Source: Candidatus Sedimenticola sp. (ex Thyasira tokunagai) (GTDB lineage: Bacteria; Pseudomonadota; Gammaproteobacteria; Chromatiales; Chromatiaceae). Taken from it: a DNA stretch of 64,000 nt. Of the stretch, positions 43,693 to 53,074 are shown piece by piece. The notes under the pieces were generated by a model. It searched no databases. It had not been told where the DNA came from and saw only the letters and a program-made list of their open reading frames with translations. How positions within the stretch are numbered: the stretch's first letter is position 1; each line of letters starts with the position of its first letter. Position numbers and translations under genes: made by a program. The stretch is taken from positions 2,914,598 to 2,978,597 of the forward strand of contig CP134874.1 of assembly GCA_037318855.1 (NCBI GenBank). Direction: 5' to 3'.

Positions 43693-45438
43693 TCAAGGCA
43701 GATAATAGCTATCTTCCATACTTGGATCTGGCTTGAAACGACGAGTTATAATAGTTATTTCGCCCATATCTTTTGGCAGTGCTTCGATTCGATCTAGTGC
43801 TGAATTTATTCTCTTGCATTGCTCGTCGTTAAAGTAAAAGCGATTCCCATCCAACCAATTTCTTGCTTTGTGATAATCGTCCAACGTTGCTCTTTCGAGT
43901 GCCGAGATATTTAGCTCAATATCATCGCGCTTTATTTGCGGTAAAAGCATGGGTATTATATCGACGGTATGGTCTTCGGAAACCACAATCGCTAACCGGC
44001 CAGCAACACCCGCATTTACGTAGCGCAGCCCAGAATTGAAACGAGATCCCCGAGACGGTGTACAGTCAGTCGTCGCAGCACCATCAAGAATCACTCCTAC
44101 GGCATGACAAATACCATGAGGATCAAGAATTATGGTTCCGTCAATATCACTAACACGGCTCAGCAGTTCTTCGGTCATCAATATTGGCTCGATAACTGTC
44201 CCCTGTTGCGTAAGACGCTGAGTCTCCATAGCTGCATCCGCTGCCACTATAATCATGCTCCCGTGATTTTGTCGAATTGCGATATTAAAGAGTCCCCACA
44301 AATGATCTTGATCACCCACTGATGATTCAGGAAATACCCGTGCATAGTTAACGACGAACTGGTCTCGGGTAATTGACTCTTGCGGTAATTTAGGCTCACC
44401 ATAATGACTCACTAGCAATACCTTATCTTCGCACCGTAACTCCCAATGGTAATGATCCAGGAAAGCAATAAGAAATACATTTTGTAACGATGAATCATAT
44501 TCAGTCTTTAGTTTACCTAGGCCATATATACATTCACTATCCGCAATCAATGCGATATCTTTTGCTGCCATCTGTAGGATCTTTCGAGCCCATCGTGGCT
44601 CCCTAAACAACACAGGTTCTTTGAAACGAAGCACAAAGTCGATTGCATTGCTGTCTGGGTTTGCAAGCAGAAGCTGGCCTTTTCCCTCTACACCCTCATA
44701 CATTAATGAAGAAATCATGTTGAACCGTTCGAAAAGATCAGTGTGTATATATTGATTCATAACAGCAGCACCTGGTGTATGCATGAAGTGGCTTGCTGCG
44801 TCACGAACAATCTCACCTGCCTTCCTCATGTTTTTCATGCCGGAACGTCCTGGGTCTGAATGATGAAGTTCATCAATTGCCTCAGATAGTAGAATGCTCA
44901 TGCATGCGTGAATGAAGCTTCGATAACCGCTAAAAGAACGAGGGTCACCATTCATGGTCTCCTTCAGCGGTGGAAATTGTTGGAAAACTGATTCTGGAAT
45001 CTGAATAACCGGAACAACGTAATAGTCATCAACTAGGTGAGCGGCACTACAAAATGATCGCACACCATTATCAGCGTCAAAAAGGGATAGTGATTCACGG
45101 ACCGCAGTTGCAACTGAGTCCTTTCTAATGATTCCTGGTTTGTCACGCATGCTTGGTCCATCACCGTAAAACACATTTTGCATACAATGATTTTTAACGG
45201 TAGCTTCGATTGAGTCCAGCAAATCCGCAAACAGTATGAGCGGCCATTCATTATCCTCTGGTTCAACACAAACAGGATTCGGACTGATTTTTTGTGGTGC
45301 TAGTGCACCGACCAGTAAAACTTTCGGGGCAACATCAACACCTAACCGCTTAAAGACTTCTTTTACGTGAAACTCAAGCATTATTCTGTAGTGCTGTTGA
45401 TAGCCCCACATATACAAGTTAATGGCGTGTCGACTCAT
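43693..45438 (-). CDS. Large protein with DAC-like C-terminal domain, third gene of CBASS-like operon
   Basis: 581 residues from ATG 45438, nine bases after AAAGGATC. The N-terminal 350 residues are unrecognised. The C-terminal third carries QNHGSMIIVAADAA, DIDGTIILDPHGICHAVGVI, SRGSRFNSGLRYV and LAIVVSEDHTVDIIP, which match the diadenylate cyclase fold. DGA is DGT and RHR is RFN. It follows the CD-NTase by 70 bp on the same strand. It could bind or make a nucleotide, or regulate the CD-NTase. Confidence 0.68.
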   Translation of the reverse strand: MSRHAINLYMWGYQQHYRIMLEFHVKEVFKRLGVDVAPKVLLVGALAPQKISPNPVCVEPEDNEWPLILFADLLDSIEATVKNHCMQNVFYGDGPSMRDKPGIIRKDSVATAVRESLSLFDADNGVRSFCSAAHLVDDYYVVPVIQIPESVFQQFPPLKETMNGDPRSFSGYRSFIHACMSILLSEAIDELHHSDPGRSGMKNMRKAGEIVRDAASHFMHTPGAAVMNQYIHTDLFERFNMISSLMYEGVEGKGQLLLANPDSNAIDFVLRFKEPVLFREPRWARKILQMAAKDIALIADSECIYGLGKLKTEYDSSLQNVFLIAFLDHYHWELRCEDKVLLVSHYGEPKLPQESITRDQFVVNYARVFPESSVGDQDHLWGLFNIAIRQNHGSMIIVAADAAMETQRLTQQGTVIEPILMTEELLSRVSDIDGTIILDPHGICHAVGVILDGAATTDCTPSRGSRFNSGLRYVNAGVAGRLAIVVSEDHTVDIIPMLLPQIKRDDIELNISALERATLDDYHKARNWLDGNRFYFNDEQCKRINSALDRIEALPKDMGEITIITRRFKPDPSMEDSYYLP

Positions 45439-45508
45439 GAATCGCTGATCCTTTGTATCATGCACACTGCATGGTTATCGAGGATTTCGCTGGCACTAAA
45501 CTGCGCGC

Positions 45509-46399
45509 TTACCATTGCGACCAAAGATCAACTGCTGCAGCAAGAAAGGCTTCACATTTTTCAGTTCGCCATGTAACCAGGCTGTCATCACGAAGCAGAT
45601 AGTACTGTTCGTTAGCGCAGACAAACTTACTTTTATCTGCATCCTGAATCCAATTGACAGCGTTCACAAAGCTATCCTTTTTGTTATTGATGAACTTGTC
45701 GTCGGGAACGTTGTAGAGCAGCCCTTCAATGTAGTAGGAAGGAGCAGCGCCCTTCCCCAACAGACCTTCCGTTATTGTCCGGCCACGTAGATTCTTCAAT
45801 ATACGCGCCATGGGCTTGAACCGCATCGACGTATTTTGATGCTTTTTGGTAAGGTTCTCCGAGTGCTGCCTTGGGTAGTTTGCAATTTTGTCGCCTGAAT
45901 TCGTGTAGAAGCAGATACCCTCATCGTATGACTGATCTTGTTCGGACACGAATCTGTGATAACGACGGTATTGGATGGCCGCTATTACGTCAGCCTTACG
46001 CCGGTTTCCGTTAGCGGCAATCATGATGGCCTTCTCCCCAGCATCTACGTCGCTATTGTATTTGCGTGAGAGTACACTCAAGACGTCTGATTTGAAGTTG
46101 ACATGCGTGTACGTTGCATCCGAGTGTGAAGACTTGAAAGCACTCTGCTGTGCCTCCGACAGTTCTGATAAATCGTGCTGAAAACAGCTATCAAGCCTAA
46201 TTACGATGTCGACATCGCTTTCGCTATAAATATTTGTGTTGTTCCCGTACGACCCCTGCAGGAAGACCTTGTAGTTCTTTCCACAATATGGGCTGTCATA
46301 AGTTTCGAGTGCGCTCTTTATTGTTTTGTATGTGCTGCTCGATTGTTGTATCGAGCCTTGATGAGACCAAGTTTCAAACTGAGATTCTGGAATTGGCAT
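45509..46399 (-). CDS. CD-NTase of a second CBASS-like operon
   Basis: 296 residues from ATG 46399 (MPIPESQFETWSHQGS). The catalytic GS motif and acidic pair are intact in FLQGSYGNNTNIYSESDVDIVIRLD (split here by description: GSYGNN and SDVDIVI), with a third acid in RKADVIAAIQYR. It should make a cyclic oligonucleotide that activates the patatin encoded just upstream. A longer frame to 46465 would overlap the patatin gene. The clade is not assigned. Confidence 0.85.
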   Translation of the reverse strand: MPIPESQFETWSHQGSIQQSSSTYKTIKSALETYDSPYCGKNYKVFLQGSYGNNTNIYSESDVDIVIRLDSCFQHDLSELSEAQQSAFKSSHSDATYTHVNFKSDVLSVLSRKYNSDVDAGEKAIMIAANGNRRKADVIAAIQYRRYHRFVSEQDQSYDEGICFYTNSGDKIANYPRQHSENLTKKHQNTSMRFKPMARILKNLRGRTITEGLLGKGAAPSYYIEGLLYNVPDDKFINNKKDSFVNAVNWIQDADKSKFVCANEQYYLLRDDSLVTWRTEKCEAFLAAAVDLWSQW

Positions 46400-46415
46400 T
46401 ACACACCTATGGCTT

Positions 46416-47680
46416 TCATAATAAGCATTCTCTAAGCTCGATTTCTCGTGGTGCAAATGACTCACTACCGCGCTGACGCAACATGTTTAGCTTGTTTAGA
46501 TTGTGTTCCATAAGGTCGGTTGCCATCTCGGGTTCCGCGAATGTATCGCTGATTCGAATCGTATTGACATCCTTGAACAGAATCTCTCGAAGCTGATCCA
46601 TTGATTGTGTGTTTATCTCTAGCGTCTTCTGCAATAATTGGACACTGAGTAACTTCTTCGCGAACCACATCTTTAACCCACTTGGTTTGGGCTCTGGGTA
46701 GATACCAACTCCCACGTTGACAACACGTAGATCAGACAACTCCTTCTTCATGGCAGAGACCGCGTCCGCAATGGCATACAGCGTGGGATTGTTGGCGCAA
46801 TAACCGCCGTCGATAAGTTCAACATTATCTCCAGATGCTTAAGCGAGTCTTCGATTTCGTGATGCAAAACGGGACATCCAAGTCCCCCTTTTGCACTCAA
46901 TCTTTGACAGCCTATTAGTGCCCCGGCCGTCCTGGTCACTGACCGCTACGCGATAACATCGCAAGCTCGTTACCGCTTCGCAGTCAGTTCCCAGTGACTG
47001 GACGCCGTGTTCGGATGCCTACTTTGCTTCCCCTCTGGCGCGCTACGCGCACGACGGGTAAGCAGTGCGGCCTCACGGCTACCGGGGATTACCAGCCTTC
47101 GCTTCGCTCTCCATGGCTGAGCGGTTGTCACAGTCTTCCGCTCGAAGAATGGATAAGCTGAACAAGATGCCTGCACGGCGTCTGCAATATTCACCCCAAA
47201 TCCAGGAATAAAAGTTCCAGTGCGTCCGTGCGCCTGAACCACATCACCCTTGAATATCATGGGCCGCTCAATTACCCACTTGGTGGCAACGACACCGATG
47301 CCCGTCTTGACATCTTCAAAAGTCTTGTCTTTAAAAACTTCTTGCGCCAATGTCTCAAGCGCTTCAGACTTGCCACGCGCATCCTTCTCCATCATAACGC
47401 TAGGCACATGCTTTTTGTATAGCTCATGAATAGTTTCAACTTCGTAGCCTAGAGCAATGAGCGAAGCGATAATGGAGCCCGTACTTGTTCCAAATACTAG
47501 ATCAAACCGTTTATACAGAGGACAACCTAGCATTCCCTCAATTTCCTTGAGCACGCCGAGTGTATAAAATCCCTTGGCTCCTCCACCATCTAGGCAAAGA
47601 ATGCGACACAATCCGTCTTTATTGTATTCAGTGGTCAGACTCGATATATTGTTAGCATCCTGCGGTGCATCCGCGTTCAT
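46416..47680 (-). pseudogene. Patatin-like phospholipase effector, split by element B3
   Basis: From ATG 47680 behind AAGGGAG, the N-terminal part contains CLDGGGAKGFYTLG and GTSTGSIIAS (nucleophile elbow). The element enters after ERKTVTT. The C-terminal part resumes with ASGDNVELIDGGYCANNP, which supplies the catalytic DGG, and ends at 46416. Deleting 46840-47123 joins VTTASGDNVELIDGG in frame. As read, the enzyme lacks its catalytic aspartate. Confidence 0.88.
46840..47123 (+). repeat. Seamless intervening element, family B copy B3 (284 bp)
   Basis: Matches B2 almost throughout but ends GGCTGAGCG rather than GGCTGGCAGCG, two bases shorter. It interrupts the patatin gene with no duplication. 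Confidence 0.88.
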
Positions 47681-47714
47681 ATTGAACTCCCTTCTAAAAC
47701 ACATTAAATGTAGC

Positions 47715-47749
47715 ACATGCTATATAGCTAAAATAGCATGTAGCGTAAA
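47715..47749 (-). promoter_or_regulatory. Operator and promoter of the second CBASS-like operon
   Basis: ACATGCTAT, nine bases, ATAGCATGT (47715-47741) is a perfect 9-9-9 inverted repeat 35 bp upstream of the patatin start. On the minus strand a weak -35 TTTACG (47744-47749) and TATATA (47721-47726) are 17 bp apart, so the repeat covers the -10 and spacer. The regulator is unknown. Confidence 0.5.
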
Positions 47750-47930
47750 GATCTAATCCGCAAGTATCTCAATATCCAAAATGAGAATATAGGTCTTGCT
47801 TTATACCTATAGAAGATTGGGATCGGCCAGTGGCAACCGGTCATTTGCAGTATCTTATAGATATTTCTTGAACGTACTCGCCGTGACCGTCACCGTCAGT
47901 GCAAACAGGACCGCAAAGGGCAACACAACA

Positions 47931-48217
47931 TAAGCGAGTCTTCGATTTCGTGATGCAAAACGGGACATCCGAGTCCCCCTTTTGCACTCAATCTTCGACA
48001 GCCTATTATTGCCCCGGCCGTCCCGGTCTCCAGCACTACGCAATAACATCGCAAGCTCGTTACTGCTTCGTCGCTGACTCCCGAGATGACTTGACGTCGC
48101 GTTCGTATGCGATCTTTGGATTCCCTCTGGCGCTATGCGCACGCCGGGCATCCAGTATCGCCTCGCGACTACCGGGGACTAACCGCCTCGGCTTTCAGCC
48201 TTCCTTGGCGGTCAGCG
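47931..48217 (+). repeat. Seamless intervening element, family B copy B4 (287 bp)
   Basis: Starts TAAGCGAGTC and ends GGTCAGCG. It is a mosaic: the left part follows family B and the right end (GGCTTTCAGCC, ACCGCC/GGCGGT helix) follows family A. It lies inside the TIGR03747-like gene near its 3' end. Confidence 0.88.
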
Positions 48218-48718
48218 AATGTAGGATGTAGGCTGAAGGGCAAAGCGAGGTAGGTAACCCAGGTCAACACGACCAAGGGCAGTGCCGCCTTCTTTGCATA
48301 GTGGTAGACGAAGGAACTCTCGCGGCCCCCACCCCACCGACGCAGATCACGTTGCACCAATCCATCGACGAGTGCAACTAGGCTGAACAACAGAAAGACC
48401 GGCATTGCTAAGGTGAGAATCGCCAGGCGCACCGAAAACACTTGGGTGACCTGCATCATCGCGATCACGAACTCAGCAATGGGATGGTAGACCTTATGCA
48501 GAGTCGGCCTGACTCCCTGCTCGTTCGTTGTCGGCTGTGGAGAGACCCAACGGATGAAGTCCACGAATCGCGTCACCTCGAACAGGTAGTGGTAGGCGTT
48601 GTCCGCAAACCGTTTGGCAAACCGTGCCGGGTCGGAGGTGACGACGCTTCGCCTGAAGTCGTTATCAAGATAGCTGATCTCCTTGGCGAGCATGGTGCGG
48701 CTGTGATCAAGCCCTTCA

Positions 48719-50289
48719 CCCCAATATTTCACAAAATAAAAGGCAGAATCCTCGTATATTCGATATAATTCAGTTACTTACACTGTAATCGAAAAGGATT
48801 CTGCCTGTGACAAACTGTAACCAAACTGTTCTGGAATTTCCAGTCCTTAAACGCCGCAAGGTACAGGCCGAATTTAGCGGCGGCGACATTACTTCAGATG
48901 GGGGTGTGCTTCTACTGAGACAGATCGACAGGCGACTCGGTTTAATGAAAGCGGTTGATGCCGTCATTCCAGATCCGCGAAATCCTGATTACATCACTCA
49001 CTCCCAACTGAGCCTGCTACGACAACGTGTTTACGGTCTAGGCTTGGGCTATGAAGACCTCAACGATCACAAAACCCTGCGTAATGATCCTGCTTTGCAG
49101 ACGGCTGTCGACCGGGAACAGAAATTGGGTAGTCAGTCTACCCTCTGTCGGCTTGAGGGCCGTACTGGAAGAAAGGCGGCAGTCGATATCCATAGGGTGT
49201 TGATCGACCAATTCATCGCTTCTTTTGACTCTCCTCCCGATGAGTTGATCCTGGACTTTGATGCCACCGATGATCAAGTTCATGGTATGCAGGAGGGACG
49301 CTTTTTCCATGGCTATTATGACCACTACTGTTTTCTTCCCCTCTATGTCTTTTGTGGTGATCAATTGCTCATCAGCTACCTGAGGCCCAGCAATGTTGAC
49401 GGGGCGAAACATACATGGGCGATTCTGGCGTTACTGACGAAACGGCTGCGCCAGGAATGGCCCGATGTTCAGATCATCTTCCGAGGAGACTCCGGGTTCT
49501 GTCGCCATAGAATGCTGGACTGGTGTGAACGCCGTGGTGTGAAGTACATCATTGGTATTGCCCGCAATAAGCGGCTGGAGCAGATGATTGAACCGGGTAT
49601 GCAGATTGTTGAACAACTTGTCGAACTGACTGGCGAGAAACAGCGGGAGTTCTTCCGGTTGCACTATGCCGCCAAGAGTTGGAAACATACTCGCCAGGTC
49701 ATTGCTAAGCTGGAGGTCACAGACAAGGGGCGCAATCCACGTTTCATCGTCACCAATCTGGAAGGTGACAAGCAGGCACTCTACGATGATCTCTACTGTG
49801 CCCGTGGCGAGATGGAGAACCGGATTAAAGAGCAGCAGATGGGGCTCTTTGCAGATCGTACCAGTGCCCACTATTGGTGGGCGAATCAGTTCCGGTTACT
49901 CCTCTCCAGCCTGGCTTATGTGCTGATGGAGAGTATCCGCCGGTTGGCGCTCAAGGGCACAGAACTGGCGAGAGGCCAAGTAGGCACGCTTCGGATCAAG
50001 TTGTTAAAGATCGGTGCAGTTATGCTGCGCAATACGCGCCGTATCCGCTTCCTGCTCTCCAGCGCTTACCCTTATCAGGATCTCTTCGCCTTGGTGGTTG
50101 CTCGTCTGCGACCCGGATAGTTCTCAAGGAGTGCCGCCCCGGCACGATGATAAACAATGGGGGTAAGGGGGAGGTGTGCTTTGATTGTCAGAAAACCACC
50201 TTCGATAAGATATACATTCCTATCTTGCTTCTGACTTGCTTAGTATGGGTTAAAAAGCATCGAATCGAATGCTGGGTGAAACATGCGGG
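48719..50289 (+). mobile_element. IS1380-family element copy 2 (intact)
   Basis: Same ends as copy 1, in opposite orientation, with target duplication TTCA at 48715-48718 and 50290-50293. Length 1571 bp. With copy 1 it forms an inverted pair about 31 kb apart that could support inversion of the segment carrying island 1 and most of island 2. Confidence 0.93.
48807..50120 (+). CDS. IS1380-family transposase (intact)
   Basis: 437 residues. DDE-type blocks include ILDFDATDDQVHG, IIFRGDSGFCRHRMLDWCE and a C-terminal DLYCARGEMENRIKEQQ with the catalytic glutamate. The coding sequence is complete, unlike copy 1, so it could mobilise both copies. Confidence 0.92.
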   Translation: MTNCNQTVLEFPVLKRRKVQAEFSGGDITSDGGVLLLRQIDRRLGLMKAVDAVIPDPRNPDYITHSQLSLLRQRVYGLGLGYEDLNDHKTLRNDPALQTAVDREQKLGSQSTLCRLEGRTGRKAAVDIHRVLIDQFIASFDSPPDELILDFDATDDQVHGMQEGRFFHGYYDHYCFLPLYVFCGDQLLISYLRPSNVDGAKHTWAILALLTKRLRQEWPDVQIIFRGDSGFCRHRMLDWCERRGVKYIIGIARNKRLEQMIEPGMQIVEQLVELTGEKQREFFRLHYAAKSWKHTRQVIAKLEVTDKGRNPRFIVTNLEGDKQALYDDLYCARGEMENRIKEQQMGLFADRTSAHYWWANQFRLLLSSLAYVLMESIRRLALKGTELARGQVGTLRIKLLKIGAVMLRNTRRIRFLLSSAYPYQDLFALVVARLRPG

Positions 50290-50443
50290 TTCATCCGGCC
50301 ACCAGAGCACCATACCGGCCCATTCGATGATGATCGAAAACAGGAGTGAGAGCAGAAGCCACTGGATGACCTTAGCTACGGCCGTCAAGCTTTTCGAGAT
50401 CAGCCCTTCCTGAACCACCCGGCGGCGGGGATCAGAAATAGCT

Positions 50444-52543
50444 TCAGCCATCTGAAGTCTCTATCTCTGCAGTAGGCTCGGTGACATCCTCTACGGCTCC
50501 CCACCAGGGTTCCTGGACCCGATACCAGTGATCGTTGGTGATGTAGGTACGTTCCATCTCGTTGGCAATCTCGGTGAGATTTTCCGGCATGTCTGAATCA
50601 GTTGCCGGCAGTGGTATGCGGATCTTCCAGAGCTGCCCACCCTCCAGGAGCGCGAAGGCCTGGCCCTTGGGCAGGGTGATCAGTTCAGCCGGTGTGAGCA
50701 ACGGTACCTCGGAGACACTGATACGGTCCTCGTTGCGCGACTTGAAGTCGACGCCCGATCCGGGGTCTGAGGAATCATCCACGCCAGAGACACTCATCAG
50801 GGTAAAGACCTCGACCCTCGGGAGCTGCTCCGTAAGCATCTCCGCCGTAGCCAGTTCCTTGATCCGAAGCATGATCAACGTATTGAAGTTGCCGGCCACC
50901 TGCCCCGCTTTGGCCCGGCTTCCGATCCGTGCCTCCACGTCCGACCAGGTCTGAGTGTAGGCAGTTACCTGGAACCCAGCCCCACCTGCCTTATTCAGCA
51001 ACGGGATGAACTCATCACCGATCAGTTCGTTGAACTCATCGGCGTGCATGGAGATCGTTGGTGGCGTATCCATGGACTCCCCGGATACGCCGTGCTTGTA
51101 GATGTGCCCGGCTACCGACACCAGATCCGCAAACATGGAATTTCCCACGGCACTGGCGACTGTCGTGTCGGTCAGGGCATCCAGTCCCACGTAGACGATG
51201 CCTTTGCGGCAGATCACGTCCATCCACTCGAAGATGGGGCGGGTGTCGTTCTCATCCAGATAGTCCGGAGAAATGAGTTCTGCGATATTGCCGGTGGTGA
51301 GTTTCTCCATCAGGGGACCGACGGAGCTCACAATCTTATCGAAGTAGGTCTTGTCGTATTTGAAGGCAGACACCAGTCCATCGAGCACTGGATCATACAG
51401 GTCCTGCGCCTGCAGATGCCGCATCAGGGCGATGGCCTCAATATTGCGCCCACGCAGCGCGGCCGGCAGGTTGCGTTCCTTGATGGTGCCCACGAGTTCG
51501 TCTACCTGCACTTTCCAATCCTCCGCTCCCTGCCGATCGAGATGGGCGCGTGCATATTCCATGAACAAGGGCTCAATGTCGTTGATGTAGCGCCGGACCT
51601 GTTGATAGTCCGGGCGGCGGTCCAGAGCTACGAGCGCTCTCGCAATGATATTGACGAAGCGCCAAGCGAACTCCTTGAAGGCGGCCGAGTTACCTTCACT
51701 CGGGAGCTGATTGGCGATACGGGTCGCCACTTCCGTAATGCGCGAAAAGTTGCCGATGGCATTGTAGCGGGCTGAGACCTGCGGGAACCCAAGATGAAAC
51801 ATATAGAAGTCCTTAGCCCGATCGGCCCTCTTAGCCTCGGCATACACACGCTGCAAGAGACCCGCATCGCCCTTAGGGTCGAAAACAATCACCACATCCC
51901 CTCGCCGAATATCCTGGGTGATGAGGATCTCGGCCAGCCGCGTCTTCCCAACTCGTGTGGTGCCCAACACCAGGGTGTGCCCCACCCGCTCGCCGATATC
52001 CATCCAAACATCCTGTTCGTCCGGCTCGACCGCATGTAGCGCTGGCTTGCCGCCGACGGAAGGTAATGGCGCCAACGGATTCCACCAGGCACGTATTCGA
52101 AACAACCGCGCCAGCAGGCTCAGGACCGGCACGGACTCCCAGGCAACTTCCTTGCGGCGTGCCCATTGGTAGAGGTAACCCGGTTGCACGTACTGCTGGA
52201 CTTCAGGTCGAATCGTGTCGCGCAGGCGTTGGGTATGTTTCTGAGTCCAGCGAAAGCCACGACCCAGAAAGAGCTTTCGGCGGCTGAGGGGGATCTTTTT
52301 GGATCCCACCTTGTAGGTCGGGAGCCGACGCATATTGCGCTGGTAACGCAGCACCCGCCAAGCCTGCCGTCCCCGGATCAGCCCCATCAACAAGAGCACA
52401 ACGCCGGCGCCGTAGGCCACCCCCGGCGGCATCATCAAGGCCCATGGCGCCAGTATGGCAATTGCCGCCGTGGCAAATGCCACTAACGTCGACCAGAGCT
52501 CGACCGGGGGCCGCAGCAGGGCCTCAATGGGATGGACATTCAC
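50444..52543 (-). CDS. traD: Conjugative coupling factor TraD, TIGR03743-like
   Basis: 699 residues with two N-terminal membrane helices (about 12-60), Walker A TTRVGKTRLAE and Walker B VVIVFDPKGD. This is the type IV coupling ATPase that brings the relaxosome to the secretion channel. Its 3' end overlaps the TIGR03747-like start by 8 bp and its start overlaps the next upstream gene by 4 bp. Confidence 0.92.
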   Translation of the reverse strand: MNVHPIEALLRPPVELWSTLVAFATAAIAILAPWALMMPPGVAYGAGVVLLLMGLIRGRQAWRVLRYQRNMRRLPTYKVGSKKIPLSRRKLFLGRGFRWTQKHTQRLRDTIRPEVQQYVQPGYLYQWARRKEVAWESVPVLSLLARLFRIRAWWNPLAPLPSVGGKPALHAVEPDEQDVWMDIGERVGHTLVLGTTRVGKTRLAEILITQDIRRGDVVIVFDPKGDAGLLQRVYAEAKRADRAKDFYMFHLGFPQVSARYNAIGNFSRITEVATRIANQLPSEGNSAAFKEFAWRFVNIIARALVALDRRPDYQQVRRYINDIEPLFMEYARAHLDRQGAEDWKVQVDELVGTIKERNLPAALRGRNIEAIALMRHLQAQDLYDPVLDGLVSAFKYDKTYFDKIVSSVGPLMEKLTTGNIAELISPDYLDENDTRPIFEWMDVICRKGIVYVGLDALTDTTVASAVGNSMFADLVSVAGHIYKHGVSGESMDTPPTISMHADEFNELIGDEFIPLLNKAGGAGFQVTAYTQTWSDVEARIGSRAKAGQVAGNFNTLIMLRIKELATAEMLTEQLPRVEVFTLMSVSGVDDSSDPGSGVDFKSRNEDRISVSEVPLLTPAELITLPKGQAFALLEGGQLWKIRIPLPATDSDMPENLTEIANEMERTYITNDHWYRVQEPWWGAVEDVTEPTAEIETSDG

Positions 52544-53070
52544 TGCTCGATGCCGTGTGCGGAGATCAATACGGGATAATGTGAGACGCCTAAGGCTTTC
52601 GCAATGTCGCTCCCCGATGCAGGCAGGATGGACAAGCCATCCGCCAGTTCAGCGATGACGCGTAGATCCTCCAGTGTGTCGGCCTGCACCAGCATGCCCA
52701 CGGCACCGATCTCCTTGAGTCGATCCCGGTGATTCTTGAGCCACTGTCGGGACCGCGCGTCGGAACCGATCAAGAAAAAGGGGCGTGCAAAGGGTCGGTC
52801 GTGTGATCGTTCCTGCACAAACCCCGGTGTCAGGCTGGGCGATAGAATAGGTAACCAAGCTTCAGGATCGGCCGCACCGAGTTGCGGCGTTGTTGGAGCC
52901 GGGCTTTGCTGGACAATTTCATCGGCCGATTCAAATACTTCGAGAAACGGTGCGATGGGTTGGGTATTGCCACTATCGTAGATCACGGTGAGTTCGGCCT
53001 GTGCCATGACCGGCACCAACAGCCAGGCGATGACCACACTCTTCCACCATCGATAATTGAATCGAACCAT
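52540..53070 (-). CDS. ICE protein, TIGR03765 / PFL_4695-like
   Basis: 176 residues from ATG 53070 behind GAGGGA, with a signal peptide (about 5-25, ending AQA) and the LTVIYDSGNTQPIAPFLE and SGSDIAKALGVSHYPVLIS blocks seen in this ICE family. It is probably periplasmic. Role in transfer is unproven. Confidence 0.8.
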   Translation of the reverse strand: MVRFNYRWWKSVVIAWLLVPVMAQAELTVIYDSGNTQPIAPFLEVFESADEIVQQSPAPTTPQLGAADPEAWLPILSPSLTPGFVQERSHDRPFARPFFLIGSDARSRQWLKNHRDRLKEIGAVGMLVQADTLEDLRVIAELADGLSILPASGSDIAKALGVSHYPVLISAHGIEQ

Positions 53071-53074
53071 TGTT

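Larger units (their letters stand above)
47855..50451 (-). pseudogene. ICE membrane protein, TIGR03747 / PFL_4697-like, interrupted twice
   Basis: Three exon-like pieces are visible: MAEAISDPRRRVVQEG to LWWPDE (50451-50290), GLDHSRTMLAKEI to FSLHPTF (48718-48218) and VVLPFAVLFALTVTV to KKYL (47930-47855). IS1380 copy 2 separates the first two and element B4 the last two. Removing the IS with one TTCA copy and the element exactly gives one continuous protein. The product is a core transfer-region membrane protein, so conjugation should fail as read. Confidence 0.92.

Noticed and set aside
4935..48217. Interpretation of the intervening elements as group I introns
   Set aside because: Some copies follow T and all end with G, which is suggestive, but others follow A, C or G, and copies occur in both orientations relative to genes. 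No P7/P3 core could be recognised by eye.
4935..48217. Interpretation as classical MITEs
   Set aside because: There are no terminal inverted repeats and no target duplications; restored reading frames show insertion without added bases.
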